Below are positions 19,635 to 32,136 of a stretch of 64,000 bases of DNA, one piece after another. A program made the position numbers and the translations under genes. The notes under the pieces were generated by a model that made no database searches, was not told where the DNA came from, and saw nothing but the letters and a program-made list of their open reading frames with translations. Origin of the DNA: Mycobacterium sp. IS-3022. GTDB lineage: Bacteria; Actinomycetota; Actinomycetes; Mycobacteriales; Mycobacteriaceae. The DNA is taken from NCBI RefSeq assembly GCF_001500065.1, contig NZ_LQIN01000011.1:18645-82644 (forward strand), in the 5' to 3' direction. Position 1 is the first letter of the stretch. Each line of letters begins with the position of its first letter.

Positions 19635-20032
19635 TAAGTATTTGGATCAACGGCACGCCGGAAGCGGTCTACGAGTTCGCCGCGGACCCTCGGACGTGGC
19701 CGCGGTGGGCTGCGGGACTCGCAGAGGGCGGCCTTCGCCAGACGGCGCAGGGCTGGGTGGCCGACTCGCCGATGGGTGAGGTGACCGTGGAGTTCGCCCC
19801 GCCGAACGAGTTCGGCGTGCTCGACCACGTCGTACACCTGCCGACCGGGGAAGCGGTCTACAACCCGATGCGGGTGCAACCCGGCGGTGTCCCGACGGAC
19901 GCGGACGGACCTCGCTGCGAGGTGGTGTTCACTGTGCGCCGCCGTCCGGGGATGACCGACGAGGAATTCGACGCCGACGTCTCGGCGGTGGCCGCAGATC
20001 TGGCGACGCTGAGGAAGTTGGTCGAAGATTAG
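19619..20032 (+). CDS. SRPBCC (START-like) family protein
   Basis: A 137-aa cytoplasmic protein with the SRPBCC opening: a strand (HVSIWINGTPEAVYEFAAD), then RTWPRWAAGL, and a closing helix (DVSAVAADLATLRKLVE). This helix-grip fold binds hydrophobic ligands or acts as a cyclase/ligand carrier; the ligand is unknown. The ATG lies in the right copy of the direct repeat. The last 4 bp overlap the convergent small membrane protein gene. Confidence 0.82.
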   Translation: MESRHVSIWINGTPEAVYEFAADPRTWPRWAAGLAEGGLRQTAQGWVADSPMGEVTVEFAPPNEFGVLDHVVHLPTGEAVYNPMRVQPGGVPTDADGPRCEVVFTVRRRPGMTDEEFDADVSAVAADLATLRKLVED

Positions 20033-20259
20033 AGCCGGCTGGAGCAGAGCGCGCTGAACACCAGCCAGGTGACCGTGCCGACCGCCGCGCCTGCGAGCAC
20101 TGCGGTGGCCGCGGTAGTGGTCGCCACACCGACCACCAGCGCCACCGCCGCGCCCAGCACGAGGGCGATGAGTTTGTACGCCGGCCACGGCACTCCGGCA
20201 ACGTTCACCTCGCTCCCGGCGCGGGCGGCCGTGGAGCGGAAGTCACCGGCGGTAGTCAT
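20029..20259 (-). CDS. Small two-helix membrane protein
   Basis: A 76-aa protein with two hydrophobic helices (LIALVLGAAVALVVGVA and AVLAGAAVGTVTWLVFSAL) behind a polar N-terminus (MTTAGDFRSTAARAGSEVN). No family recognised. Start is the ATG at 20259; the reading frame continues upstream to 20916, but that part is antisense to the Ddn-like gene. It is divergent from the Ddn-like gene across 87 bp with two inverted repeats. Confidence 0.65.
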   Translation of the reverse strand: MTTAGDFRSTAARAGSEVNVAGVPWPAYKLIALVLGAAVALVVGVATTTAATAVLAGAAVGTVTWLVFSALCSSRL

Positions 20260-20283
20260 GGAACCACGATAGCTCGTAATCAA

Positions 20284-20303
20284 TGTTTCGGCCAACCGAA
20301 ACA
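20284..20303. promoter_or_regulatory. 8-bp-arm inverted repeat between divergent genes (candidate operator)
   Basis: tgtttcgg and ccgaaaca are exact reverse complements with a 4-bp spacer (ccaa). A second pair, accgg/ccggt (20316-20333), lies closer to the Ddn-like gene. A taagct -10-like box (20335-20340) sits 6 nt before the ATG at 20347, so that mRNA may be nearly leaderless. The regulator is unknown. Confidence 0.5.
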
Positions 20304-20346
20304 CTGGATCAGGCCACCGGATTTTCAGCCGGTCTAAGCTGGTGAG

Positions 20347-20784
20347 ATGCCGCTTTCCGGAGATTATGAACCGAGCCCGTGGGATTGGGTGCGCGACCAC
20401 GCCGACACGATCATGGAGTCGGGCAGCACCGACGGCGTAGAGATGAAGGGCAAACCCATCATCCTGCTGACCACGATCGGGGCGAAGACGGGCAAGATCC
20501 GCAAGACGCCGTTGATGCGTGTCGAACACGACGGCCAGTACGCGGTGGTGGCGTCGCTGGGTGGTGCTCCGAAAAACCCGGTCTGGTACCACAACATCAA
20601 GGCTCATCCTCGCGTGGAGTTGCAGGACGGCGCGGTGACCAGGGAATACGAAGCGCGCGAGGTCACCGGTGACGAGAAGGCGCTCTGGTGGGAGCGTGCC
20701 GTCGACGCCTGGCCCGACTACGCCGAGTATCAGCAGAAGACCGAACGCCAGATTCCGGTGTTCGTGCTGACCCCGATTAACTGA
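20347..20784 (+). CDS. Deazaflavin (F420)-dependent nitroreductase family protein
   Basis: A 145-aa protein of the Ddn/FDOR family, corresponding to Rv1558 next to ilvA. Family features are [19 protein letters not shown] near residues 38-56, then [19 protein letters not shown] and a final PVFVLTPIN. These small split-barrel enzymes bind F420H2 and reduce quinones or nitro compounds. The physiological substrate is not known. The ATG is chosen as the only start with full family length. Confidence 0.9.
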   Translation: MPLSGDYEPSPWDWVRDHADTIMESGSTDGVEMKGKPIILLTTIGAKTGKIRKTPLMRVEHDGQYAVVASLGGAPKNPVWYHNIKAHPRVELQDGAVTREYEAREVTGDEKALWWERAVDAWPDYAEYQQKTERQIPVFVLTPIN

Positions 20785-20813
20785 AAACCGCAGGTTGGTG
20801 GCACCATTGACCG

Positions 20814-22094
20814 GTGTCCGCTGAACTGAGCCAGAGCCGGAGAATGTCGCCGCTGTCCGCGACCGACGTCGATGAGGCTGCTCAGCGAATTTCGGGCGTG
20901 GTGCTGCGCAGCCCACTGCAGATCAGCGACCGGCTCTCGGACGCCACCGGTGCGACCGTGTATCTGAAGCGCGAGGATCTGCAGCCGGTGCGGTCGTACA
21001 AGTTGCGCGGCGCGCACAACCTGTTGATGCAGTTGTCCGCCGATGAACTGGCCGCCGGCGTGGTGTGCTCGTCGGCTGGTAACCACGCGCAGGGCTTCGC
21101 GATGGCCTGTCGGTCCATGGCTGTCCGCGGCCGCGTGTATGTGCCCCGCAAGACGCCGAAGCAGAAGCTCGACCGCATTCGGTTCCACGGCCGCGAGTTC
21201 ATCGAGTTGATCGTCGTCGGCAGGACGTACGACGAGGCCGCGGCCGCCGCGTTGGCGGACGTCGCCCGCACAGGTGCGACGTTGGTGCCGCCCTACGACG
21301 ACGTGCGCACGATGGCCGGTCAGGGGACGATCGCCGCCGAGATCCTCGACCAACTCGACGGGGAGCCGGATCTGGTGGTCGTTCCGGTCGGCGGCGGCGG
21401 ATGCATCTCGGGTATCACCGCTTATCTGGCCGAGCGGACGAGTCGCACCTCCGTGCTCGGCGTGGAACCGGCGGGCGCGGCGGCGATGATCGCGGCGCTG
21501 GCCGCCGGCGAACCCGTCACGTTGGATCATGTCGATCAGTTCGTCGACGGCGCGGCGGTGAACCGTGCCGGGGCGCTGCCGTACGCGGCGCTGGCGGCGG
21601 CGGGCGACATGGTCTCGATGACCACGGTTGACGAGGGCGCGGTGTGCACGGCAATGCTCGATCTGTACCAGAACGAGGGCATCATCGCCGAGCCCGCGGG
21701 CGCGTTGTCGGTGGCGGCGTTGATGGAGACCGACATCGAGCCGGATTCGACTGTGGTGTGCGTGATCTCGGGCGGCAACAACGACGTGTCGCGGTACGGC
21801 GAGGTGCTCGAACGCTCGCTGGTGCACCTCGGACTCAAGCACTACTTCCTCGTGGACTTCCCGCAGGAGCCCGGGGCGCTGCGCCGCTTCCTGGACCAGG
21901 TTCTCGGCCCGAACGACGACATCACATTGTTCGAGTACGTCAAGCGCAACAACCGCGAGACCGGAGAGGCGCTGGTCGGTATCGAGCTCGGGTCGGCTGC
22001 GGACTTCGAGGGGCTGCTCGAGCGGATGCACGCCTCGGAGATCCACGTCGAGGCGCTGGAGCCGGACTCGCCGGCCTACCGCTACCTGCTCTGA
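20814..22094 (+). CDS. ilvA: Threonine dehydratase (biosynthetic)
   Basis: Deaminates L-threonine to 2-oxobutanoate, the first step toward isoleucine. The 426-aa PLP enzyme has its cofactor lysine K63 in VRSYKLRGAHN, the substrate loop SSAGNHAQGFA, and the glycine-rich phosphate loop VPVGGGGCISG. About 90 residues at the C-terminus form a single ACT-like regulatory domain (KHYFLVDFPQEPGALRRFLD), the short allosteric type. The GTG at 20814 lies 29 bp after the Ddn-like gene. The 3' end overlaps the vapC remnant on the other strand. Confidence 0.95.
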   Translation: MSAELSQSRRMSPLSATDVDEAAQRISGVVLRSPLQISDRLSDATGATVYLKREDLQPVRSYKLRGAHNLLMQLSADELAAGVVCSSAGNHAQGFAMACRSMAVRGRVYVPRKTPKQKLDRIRFHGREFIELIVVGRTYDEAAAAALADVARTGATLVPPYDDVRTMAGQGTIAAEILDQLDGEPDLVVVPVGGGGCISGITAYLAERTSRTSVLGVEPAGAAAMIAALAAGEPVTLDHVDQFVDGAAVNRAGALPYAALAAAGDMVSMTTVDEGAVCTAMLDLYQNEGIIAEPAGALSVAALMETDIEPDSTVVCVISGGNNDVSRYGEVLERSLVHLGLKHYFLVDFPQEPGALRRFLDQVLGPNDDITLFEYVKRNNRETGEALVGIELGSAADFEGLLERMHASEIHVEALEPDSPAYRYLL

Positions 22095-22224
22095 GTGGGG
22101 GGCGAGGCGACGGCGACGCCCAGTCGGCTGGCGGCGTCGGCCAGCCGCCGGTTGTAGGTGACGAGCGCGCGTAGTTCGGGTGTCGTCAGCGCGGCCGCGA
22201 GGTGGATCGCGTCGACAGTACGCG
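22082..22224 (-). pseudogene. C-terminal remnant of a VapC-type PIN-domain toxin
   Basis: On the minus strand this stretch reads RTVDAIHLAAALTTPELRA followed by LVTYNRRLADAASRLGVAV and a stop at 22082. DAIHLAAAL and VTYNRRLADAA are the closing motifs of PIN-domain toxins. The first two thirds of the domain, with its N-terminal acidic residues, are missing: the frame upstream runs directly into the treZ 3' end with no toxin-like sequence. No VapB antitoxin is nearby. M. tuberculosis carries vapBC11 in this interval as I recall, so this is probably a decayed toxin locus. Confidence 0.7.
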
Positions 22225-22244
22225 AAACACAGGTTTTGGGCTGA

Positions 22245-24008
22245 TCAGTTATCCACAGGCGCCGCGGCTGTGGATGAGGACTTGACGACGGCGAACGAAT
22301 GGCCCTCGAGCCGTGTGCTTTCGGCCTCGACCGCGGGATCACCCCAGGCCAACACCACCTCGCCGGTGACGGGAACGTCGACGGACCCGGCGCCCAGGTT
22401 GCAGGCAATGGCATGCGCGCCGCGGTGCATCACGATCCAGCGTGCGTCTTCGTCGTAGTCGACCCGCAGGTTCTCCAACCAGGGGTCGGCAAAATCGATC
22501 TCATTGTGCCGCAACGCGATCAGCTCGCGGTACACCCGCCGCAGCCGAGCGTGGTCACCGTCGTCGATTTCATCCCAATTCAGCTTCGAGCGCAGAAACG
22601 TTTCGGGGTCCTGCGGGTCGGGGATCTCGTCGGCATCCCAGCCGTGCTCGGCGAACTCGCGCTTGCGGCCTTCGGCGGTGGCCCGTGCCAGTTCCGGTTC
22701 CGGATGTGAGCTGAAGAACTGGAACGGCGACGACGAGCCCCACTCCTCGCCCATGAAAAGCATTGCTGTATAGGGTGATCCGAGTGCCAGCGCCGCCTTG
22801 ACGGCCAATTGGCCGGACGTCAGGTTCTGCGAAGGGCGGTCGCCCGTCGCACGGTTGCCCACCTGGTCGTGGGTGAGGGTGTAGGCCAGCAGACGGGTGG
22901 CCGGAATCGTGGCGGTGTCCAGCGGTCGGCCGTGCCTGCGGTGCCGGAACGACGAGTACGTGCCCGCGTGGTAGTAGCCGTGTTTCAGCGTGGTGGCCAG
23001 CGCCTCCAGCGTGCCGAAATCGTGGTAGTAGCCCTGCCGTTCACCCGAGACCGCGGAGTGGATCGCGTGGTGGATGTCGTCGTCCCACTGCGCGGTCATT
23101 CCGAGGCCCCCTTGATCGCGCGGCGTGATGAGCCGCGGATCATTGAGGTCGCTCTCGGCGATCAGCGACAGCGGTCGGCCCAACTTTGCTGCGAGAGCAT
23201 CGGTTTCGGCCGACAGCTCTTCGAGGATGTGAATCGCCGTCGTGTCCACGAGCGCGTGCACCGCGTCCAGACGCAGGCCGTCGGCGTGGAAGTCGCGCAT
23301 CCAACGCAGCGCGCAGTCGATGATGTAACGCCGCACCTCGTCGGCGCCGGCGTCGGCGATGTTGATGGATTCTCCCCACGGATTGCTGCCCGAGGACAGG
23401 TACGGCCCAAACCGCGGCAGATAGTTGCCCGACGGGCCCAGGTGGTTGAACACCGCGTCGATCAGAACGCCAAGCCCGCGCCGATGGCAGGCGTTGACCA
23501 GCCGTACCAGTGCGTCGGGCCCGCCGTAGGGTTCGTGCACCGCATACCAGAGCACCCCGTCGTAACCCCAGCCGTGGGTGCCGCCGAACGCGTTCACCGG
23601 CATCAGCTCGACGAAGTCGACGCCGAGATCGACCAGGTAGTCCAGCTTTTCGATCGCGGAGTCGAACGTTCCCTCCGGCGTGAAGGTGCCGATGTGTAGT
23701 TCGTAGATCACCTGGCCCTCGATCGAGCGGCCCGGCCACTCGTCGTCGGTCCACGCGTCGGGCGCCGGCTGCCACAGTTGGGATCGGGCGTGCACGCCGT
23801 CGGGCTGGCGCGGCGAGCGGGGATCGGGAAGCACGGTCGGGTCCTGGACATCAAGCTGGTCGAGCACGAAGCCGTAGCGCGCGTCGGGCTTGGCGTCGAC
23901 CGCGGCGCGCCACCACCCGCCGCCGGAGCGGGCCATGTCGTGCAGTGTTCCATCGACGTCCAGCCGTACCCGCTGCGGCAGCGGCGCCCACACACTGAAC
24001 TCAGCCAT
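22245..24008 (-). CDS. treZ: Malto-oligosyltrehalose trehalohydrolase
   Basis: Releases trehalose from the maltooligosyl-trehalose made by TreY. The 587-aa GH13 enzyme has an N-terminal CBM48-like domain (FSVWAPLPQRVRLDVDG), then the barrel. The motif GLRLDAVHALVD near residue 245 holds the nucleophile Asp, and LIAESDLNDPR holds the acid/base Glu. The ATG at 24008 overlaps the treY stop by 8 nt, so it is coupled; the frame is open to 24107, but the extra residues are unlike the family. It is the last gene of the acyltransferase-treX-treY-treZ operon. Confidence 0.95.
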   Translation of the reverse strand: MAEFSVWAPLPQRVRLDVDGTLHDMARSGGGWWRAAVDAKPDARYGFVLDQLDVQDPTVLPDPRSPRQPDGVHARSQLWQPAPDAWTDDEWPGRSIEGQVIYELHIGTFTPEGTFDSAIEKLDYLVDLGVDFVELMPVNAFGGTHGWGYDGVLWYAVHEPYGGPDALVRLVNACHRRGLGVLIDAVFNHLGPSGNYLPRFGPYLSSGSNPWGESINIADAGADEVRRYIIDCALRWMRDFHADGLRLDAVHALVDTTAIHILEELSAETDALAAKLGRPLSLIAESDLNDPRLITPRDQGGLGMTAQWDDDIHHAIHSAVSGERQGYYHDFGTLEALATTLKHGYYHAGTYSSFRHRRHGRPLDTATIPATRLLAYTLTHDQVGNRATGDRPSQNLTSGQLAVKAALALGSPYTAMLFMGEEWGSSSPFQFFSSHPEPELARATAEGRKREFAEHGWDADEIPDPQDPETFLRSKLNWDEIDDGDHARLRRVYRELIALRHNEIDFADPWLENLRVDYDEDARWIVMHRGAHAIACNLGAGSVDVPVTGEVVLAWGDPAVEAESTRLEGHSFAVVKSSSTAAAPVDN

Positions 24009-26333
24009 CGGCGCGCTCCAGCAGTGCGACCGGTAGCTCGATGAACAACTCCGCGGCCTGTACTCGGCCGCTGTGCCGACGGCCGCTGATCCGGTCGGTC
24101 CACTCACCCGGCGGCAAGGCCAACGAGGTGTCGCTCCAACCGGTTTCGGACAGCCGAACCGAATGCCGGGTGACCGCGGTCAGCACCTCATCACCGCGCC
24201 GGAACGCCAAGAGATGCTCGGCCGCGGCGCCGTCGGCCAGCATCGGGGTGTAGCCGCCACCGCAGAAGGTGGTCGGCCGGTCCCGTCGCACCGCAAGCGC
24301 CGCCGCAACGACCCGCAGCTTCGGATGGCGCATCGCGCTCAGCGCATCACGGCGTGCCGCGTAGTCGACGGGCCGGCGGTTGTCCGGATCGACGAGGCTG
24401 TCCTCCCACAGTTCGGTGCCCTGATAGATGTCGGGAACACCGGGCACGGTGAGCGCCAGCAGCTTCTGGCCGAGCGCGTCACTACGGGCATGCAGGTCCA
24501 GCCGGGCCACCAGCGACGTCATCTCGGCGGCGACGGGGCCGTCGAGCACGGCGTCGAGCCATGCATGCACCGCTGTCTCGAAGTCGTCGTCCGGGTCGTT
24601 CCAGGTGGTGTGCACCGCGGCCTCACGGATCGCCTTCTCGGCGTACGCATGTATCCGCCGGCGTAGCTCGTCGGTGATTTCACCATCGACGGGCCACACG
24701 CCGAAAATGTTCTGCCACAGGAAAAGCCCGGTGCCCGCGTCCGGCGGCGGGGCGGTCAAGGTCCACTTGCCGATGAGCTCCGCCCACAGCGACGGCACCT
24801 GCGAGAGCAGCCCGATGCGCGCGCGCACGTCCTCGCCGCGCTTGGTGTCGTGGGTGGTCAGCGCGACCATGGCGGTCGGCCACATCCGGGCGCGCACCGC
24901 GGCTCGCTGGTGGAACTCCGCGACGCTGACGCCGAAGCGGTGCGGTTCGGCACCCACCTCGTTGAGCGAGACGAGCCGCGCGTCACGGTAGAACAGGCAG
25001 TCCTCCATCGATTTCGCCGTCCCCGCGCCGCACAGCTGCTGCAAACGCACCTCGGTTTCCGCGCTCACCGCCAGCGCAGCCGCGATCACCGCCAGCGGCC
25101 GTGCCAGATCCGGTTCCGCCGAAGCCGTTTCGGCGAGCGCACAGGGCAGCACACCGGACAACGACCGGTAGTCGGATCGGTAGACCGCGATGCGGCTGAG
25201 CAGTGCCGCAATCGCGGTCGGCAGATCGTCGTGGTCGGTGTCGGTGGCGCCGACGATGGTGCGGCGCAGCCGGGCCAGCTCACTGCGCAGGGTGTCGGTC
25301 ACCGCATGGGCCTTGAGGGTTCGCGCCAGGTCCGGCATCGCGCGGTACGACACACCGGTGGAGTCGAACAGGTCGGTCAGGGCTTGCTCGCCCGCAGGAT
25401 CGACGAACACTCCGCCGATCTCCCGCATCGCGTCATATCCGGTGGTGCCGTCGACGGGAAGGGTCGGTTCCAGCGGCTCGTCGGCGGCGAGGATCTTCTC
25501 GATCACGATCCAGGCATCCGGCCCGGTGAGCTCACGCAGCCACGCGAGATAGCCGGCCGGGTTCGACAGGCCGTCGGGGTGGTCGATGCGGATCCCGTCG
25601 ACCAGCCCCTCGTCGAGCCAGCGCTTCACCTCGGCGTGGGTGGCGTCGAAGACGGCACGGTCCTCCTGGCGCAGGCCGGCCAGCGATGTGATCGAGAAGA
25701 ACCGGCGGTAGCCGCAGATCCCGGACAATCCCCCCGTCGCTTCGCTCGCCCCGGCGCGCCAGCCGACCAGGTGGTAATGCTGGCGGTCGTGCACCTGCGG
25801 GCCGGTGCCGCCACCGGTGCCCGGGGCGATCGGATAGACGAGGTCGCCGAGGCGCAGCACCGGTTCGTCGCCGCTGTCGTCGACCACGAGATCGCTTGCG
25901 TCGTCGTCGGAGCCCAGCACAGGCAGTACGACGCGCCCACCATCGAGATCCCAGTCGATGTCGAAGAAGGAGGAGAACGACGAATCCCGGCCGTGCTTGA
26001 GCACGTCCCACCACCACGGGTTCTGTCGCGGTTTCTCCACCCCCACGTGGTTGGGCACGATGTCAATGATCAAGCCGATGTCTCGATCCCGAGCCGCTCG
26101 CGACAACCGCGAAAACCCTTCTGCGCCACCGAGTTCGGCGGACACCGTGGTCGGGTCGGTGACGTCGTAGCCGTGCGTGGAGCCCGTTGCGGCGGTGAGG
26201 ATCGGCGACAGGTACAGGTGCGACACTCCCAGCGCCGAAAAGTAGTCGAGCAAGTTCTCGGCGTCGGCGAAAGTAAAGGCGTCACCGCGCATTTGGAGGC
26301 GGTATGTCGACGTTACCGGCATGATCGAGAAAC

Positions 26334-26337
<4 letters not shown>
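24001..26337 (-). CDS. treY: Malto-oligosyltrehalose synthase
   Basis: An intramolecular transglycosylase that turns the reducing end of glycogen-derived maltodextrins into a trehalose unit. The 778-aa GH13 protein begins [17 protein letters not shown], typical of TreY, with [13 protein letters not shown] near residue 245-257 and [11 protein letters not shown] near the C-terminus. The GTG at 26337 overlaps the treX stop (GTGA), which favours it; an ATG at 26322 would give a start closer to the M. tuberculosis protein. Acts between TreX and TreZ. Confidence 0.95.
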
Positions 26338-28510
<2,173 letters not shown>

Positions 28511-28511
<1 letters not shown>

Positions 28512-30688
28512 CAGCCAGCCCACCAACCGGTGACGGCGGCGATCTGGCGGCCCAGCTCCGGGGCCATTGTGCGCATGTACGTCTTCGAGATGTGGTGAGC
28601 GTCGTGGTACAGCAACACGTTTCCCTCCACCGCCCGGCAGATGTCCTTGCGGCACACCGCATTACTCATGTCGAGTGGCTTGAGCAACGGGAACCGCTCG
28701 ACGAAATCGAGTGTGGGATTGTGCTCCGACAGTACGTCGGATCGTTTTGTTCCGCAGGAGATGGCGTCGCCACCGTCGGCAAGACAGTCGGCGGCGAAGA
28801 ACGGCTCGCCGTTGCGAACCAGCCACGGCGTGTCGCGCATGGCGAGGATCGGAATGTTGTTGTCGGACAACTCCTGCCAGATGCCGATATACGTGCCCGG
28901 CATCACATCGCCGGCTCTGATGTTCCACGGCCGTGTCGAGGTGGTGAAGACGTAGTCGGGCCGGTCGGCGACCAGCTCGGCCATCACGCGCTCGTTCCAC
29001 TCATGGCACTTGGGGTAGGGACGGTTGTCGCCCATCACCAGCGGAACCTTCTCCGTCGTCAGCGGGCACCCCATCTTCAGATAGGTGACCACCTTGAAGT
29101 GATGCCTCTTGCCCAGGAGGTCCAGCGCGGTGATCCAGTGCTCGGCGTGCGAACCGCCCGCCAGTGCAATTGTGCGCCTGGCGTTCTTGTCGCCGTATGC
29201 GCAGTTGATCACGTTTACGTTGTCGAAGTCGCTGATGCAACCGTCTTCGGTGGTCTGCGGCAGGTCGTTCTTGGCCTCGAGCACCGTCGGGCGCATCGGC
29301 AGTTTCGGCACCTTCGCCTTCGCCAGCAGCGCCGCGGCGCCCGGATAATCCTCTGCCGAAAGGCCAAGGAGCTCTTCGCCGTTCGTGCGCTGGATGAGCA
29401 CATGCTCGCGCCAGCTGAACGATGTCACGGTCAGCGCCACACCCAACAACGCGACCACGGAGCCCAGCACCACCGTCGGCCTGCGACGCCGGCTCCTCGA
29501 CTGCGCAACGGCGGGTGAAGCTGCCGTGGACCGGTATCGCAGCGGGTTCTCGACGTACTTGGTGGTGAGCCACGCCAACATTCCGGAAACCAGCAGCACC
29601 ACCGCGCCCTCGACGAAGGTCGCGCGGCTGTGTCCGCTGTAGGACAGCCAGAAGATCAGCAGCGGCCAGTGCCAGAGGTACAGCGAGTACGCCATCGCGC
29701 CCAGCGACACGAACGGCGCCGTCGCCAGCAGGCGGTTGGGTAGCGGCATCCGCCCCGCGGTGTGCGGATCGGCCACCCGGTTCGCCGCGGACAGGATGAA
29801 CAGCATGGTGGCGCCGACCGGAACCAGCGTCCACGGGCCGGGGAACTCCTTGACGCCGTCGATCAACGCGCCGCACGCCAGGATCGCCGCCAGCGCGACG
29901 ACCGCGGCCGTCGTCCGCAGCCACATCGGCCAGCGCAGGTGCGATACGAGCGCGCCGACCAGGGCGCCGAGCAGCAACTCCCAGGCTCTGGCGAAGCTGT
30001 TGTAGTACGCGGTGGCCTGGTCGGCGTTGTGCGCGAAGATCGCGTAGACGAACGACGCCACGGTCAGCACGCCGAGCAACGTCAGGAATGCCGGCCGCAT
30101 GTGCCGACGAAAGACCCGCCGAAACAGCAAGGCGGACAGGAAGATCAGGGCGAGAAATGCGATGTAGAACTGGCCCTGCACCGACATCGACCAGATGTGC
30201 TGCAGCGGGCTGACCGCCTCACCTGCCCGCAGATAATTCGATGCGGAGTTGGCCAGCTCCCAGTTTTGGAAGTAGCCGAGGCTGGCCAGGCTCTGATCCG
30301 CGAACGTCTCCCAGCGGGTCTGCGGCTGGATCAGGATGGTCAGCACCGCCGAAGCCGCCAGCACCACCACCAACGCGGGCAACAGCCGGCGGATCAGCCG
30401 GGTCACCTCCGGGACGGGCCACAGCGAGGCGCCCGGCGTCATCGCGGTGCGCAGCAGTCGCCCCCCGAAGAAGAACCCCGACAGCGCAAGGAACACATCG
30501 ACTCCGCCGGAAACGCGGCCGAACCACACGTGGAAGACGGCGACGAGCGCGATCGCGATGCCGCGCAGCCCGTCGAGATCGTGCCGGTATGCCGACGATG
30601 CGCGGGCACCGCTCGAAGCTTTCCCGGCACGCGACGAGGGGCCCGGGTAAGCGACGGGCGCCGGCCGGGGAGGGGCGAGGGTCATCAT
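28511..30688 (-). CDS. OafA/YrhL-type membrane acyltransferase with SGNH domain
   Basis: A 725-aa membrane protein corresponding to Rv1565c. After a proline-rich N-terminus, the acyltransferase-3 domain (about 35-400) starts [20 protein letters not shown] and has ten or so helices. The C-terminal extracytoplasmic part (about 430-725) is an SGNH esterase-like domain with AGGSHAEHW near residue 513 and the catalytic pair in YHDAHHIS near 696. Such proteins O-acetylate or O-acylate cell-envelope sugars. The target here is unknown. It is the first gene of the trehalose operon, 32 bp from divergent bioA. Confidence 0.92.
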
Positions 30689-30720
30689 GGTCGACGGATA
30701 ATCTACCGAAGGTGCCAGCC

Positions 30721-32016
30721 ATGACGCCCGCCGAGATCAGCGCGGTCGACGCCGCCCACGTCTGGCATCCCTACAGCACGATCGGCGCAGAAGCGCTGGC
30801 TCCGGTGGTCGCGGTGGGTGCTCGCGGGGCATGGCTGACACTGCACCACGACGGTCGCGAGCTGCAGGTTCTCGACGCGATGGCGTCGTGGTGGACCGCG
30901 ATACACGGGCACGGCCATCCCGTGCTCGACGCGGCGATCACGGGTCAAGTCGAAACCATGAATCACGTCATGTTCGGCGGGTTGACGCACGAACCGGCCG
31001 CGCGGCTCGCGCAGTTGCTCGTCGAGGTCACCCCCGAGGGGCTGGACACCGTGTTCTTCAGCGATTCGGGCTCGGTCTCGGTGGAAGTGGCCGTCAAGAT
31101 GGCGCTGCAGTACTGGCGCAGCCTGGGCAGGGGCGGCAAGCACCGGCTGATGACGTGGCGCGGCGGCTACCACGGCGACACATTCACCCCGATGAGCGTG
31201 TGCGACCCGGACGGCGGGATGCATGAGCTGTGGACCAAGGAACCTTCAGTGCTGGCCCGCCAGGTGTTCGCACCGCCGGTGCCGCGCGATTACGACGCCG
31301 CCTATGTTTCGGCGTTCGAGAACCAGTTGGCCGACCACGCCGACGAACTGGCCGCGGTGATCGTCGAGCCGGTGGTGCAGGGCGCGGGCGGGATGCGGTT
31401 CCACGACCCGCGTTACCTCGCCGATCTGCGCGACATCTGCTCCCGCCACGACGTACTGCTGATCTTCGACGAGATCGCGACCGGGTTCGGCCGCACCGGC
31501 GAACTCTTCGCCGCCGACCACGCAGCCGTCAGCCCGGACATCATGTGCGTCGGCAAGGCGCTCACCGGCGGCTACATCACGCTGGCCGCGACCCTGTGCT
31601 CGCGCGAGATCGCCGACACCATCAGCACACACGAGCCCGGCGCGCTGATGCACGGACCGACGTTCATGGCCAACGCGCTGGCGTGCGCGGTCGGCGTGGC
31701 CTCGGTCGAGGTGCTGCTCGGGCAGGACTGGCGGTCGTCGGTGCGGCGAATTTCGCAAGGTCTTCGTGACGGGCTGTCGGGTGCCGCGGCGCTGCCGGGC
31801 GTGGCCGATGTGCGGGTGCTCGGCGCGATCGGGGTGATCGAGATGGAGCGCCCGGTGGACCTGCGGGTGGCCACGCCCGCGGCGCTCGAGCACGGCATCT
31901 GGCTGCGGCCGTTCCGCAATCTCGTCTACGCGATGCCGCCGTATATCTGCACACCCGCCGAGATCGACCAGATCAGCTCTGGCATGGTCGCGGTCGCCCG
32001 TGCCTTGACGGGTTGA
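30721..32016 (+). CDS. bioA: Adenosylmethionine-8-amino-7-oxononanoate aminotransferase
   Basis: Transfers the amino group of SAM to KAPA to make DAPA in biotin synthesis. The 431-aa class III PLP aminotransferase has [10 protein letters not shown] at the start, the [12 protein letters not shown] block, [13 protein letters not shown], and the cofactor lysine K279 in [10 protein letters not shown]. The ATG at 30721 has gaagg 8 nt upstream. A GTG at 30712, exactly 8 nt after a taatct -10-like box (30699-30704), is an alternative leaderless start. bioF follows after 120 bp with its own BioQ-controlled promoter. Confidence 0.95.
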   Translation: MTPAEISAVDAAHVWHPYSTIGAEALAPVVAVGARGAWLTLHHDGRELQVLDAMASWWTAIHGHGHPVLDAAITGQVETMNHVMFGGLTHEPAARLAQLLVEVTPEGLDTVFFSDSGSVSVEVAVKMALQYWRSLGRGGKHRLMTWRGGYHGDTFTPMSVCDPDGGMHELWTKEPSVLARQVFAPPVPRDYDAAYVSAFENQLADHADELAAVIVEPVVQGAGGMRFHDPRYLADLRDICSRHDVLLIFDEIATGFGRTGELFAADHAAVSPDIMCVGKALTGGYITLAATLCSREIADTISTHEPGALMHGPTFMANALACAVGVASVEVLLGQDWRSSVRRISQGLRDGLSGAAALPGVADVRVLGAIGVIEMERPVDLRVATPAALEHGIWLRPFRNLVYAMPPYICTPAEIDQISSGMVAVARALTG

Positions 32017-32076
32017 TCGCACGCGCGGGTGGTGGATGTGATCAACCCGTTGAAGGGCTGAGTGCCGCAACCGCAT

Positions 32077-32120
32077 TTGTGCAGGCGCGCGGCGGTGTCT
32101 TAACCTGAACACCGTTCAAG
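32077..32120 (+). promoter_or_regulatory. bioF promoter with BioQ operator
   Basis: ttgtgc (32077-32082), an 18-bp spacer and taacct (32101-32106) form a -35/-10 pair. The palindrome tgaacaccgttca (32106-32118) begins at the end of the -10 and covers the likely start of transcription. The 20-nt string taacctgaacaccgttcaag is identical to the one before bioB. The TGAAC-N3-GTTCA palindrome is the known type of BioQ site in mycobacteria. A TetR dimer here would block initiation. Confidence 0.85.
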
Positions 32121-32136
32121 TCCGTGAGGAGCTCCG

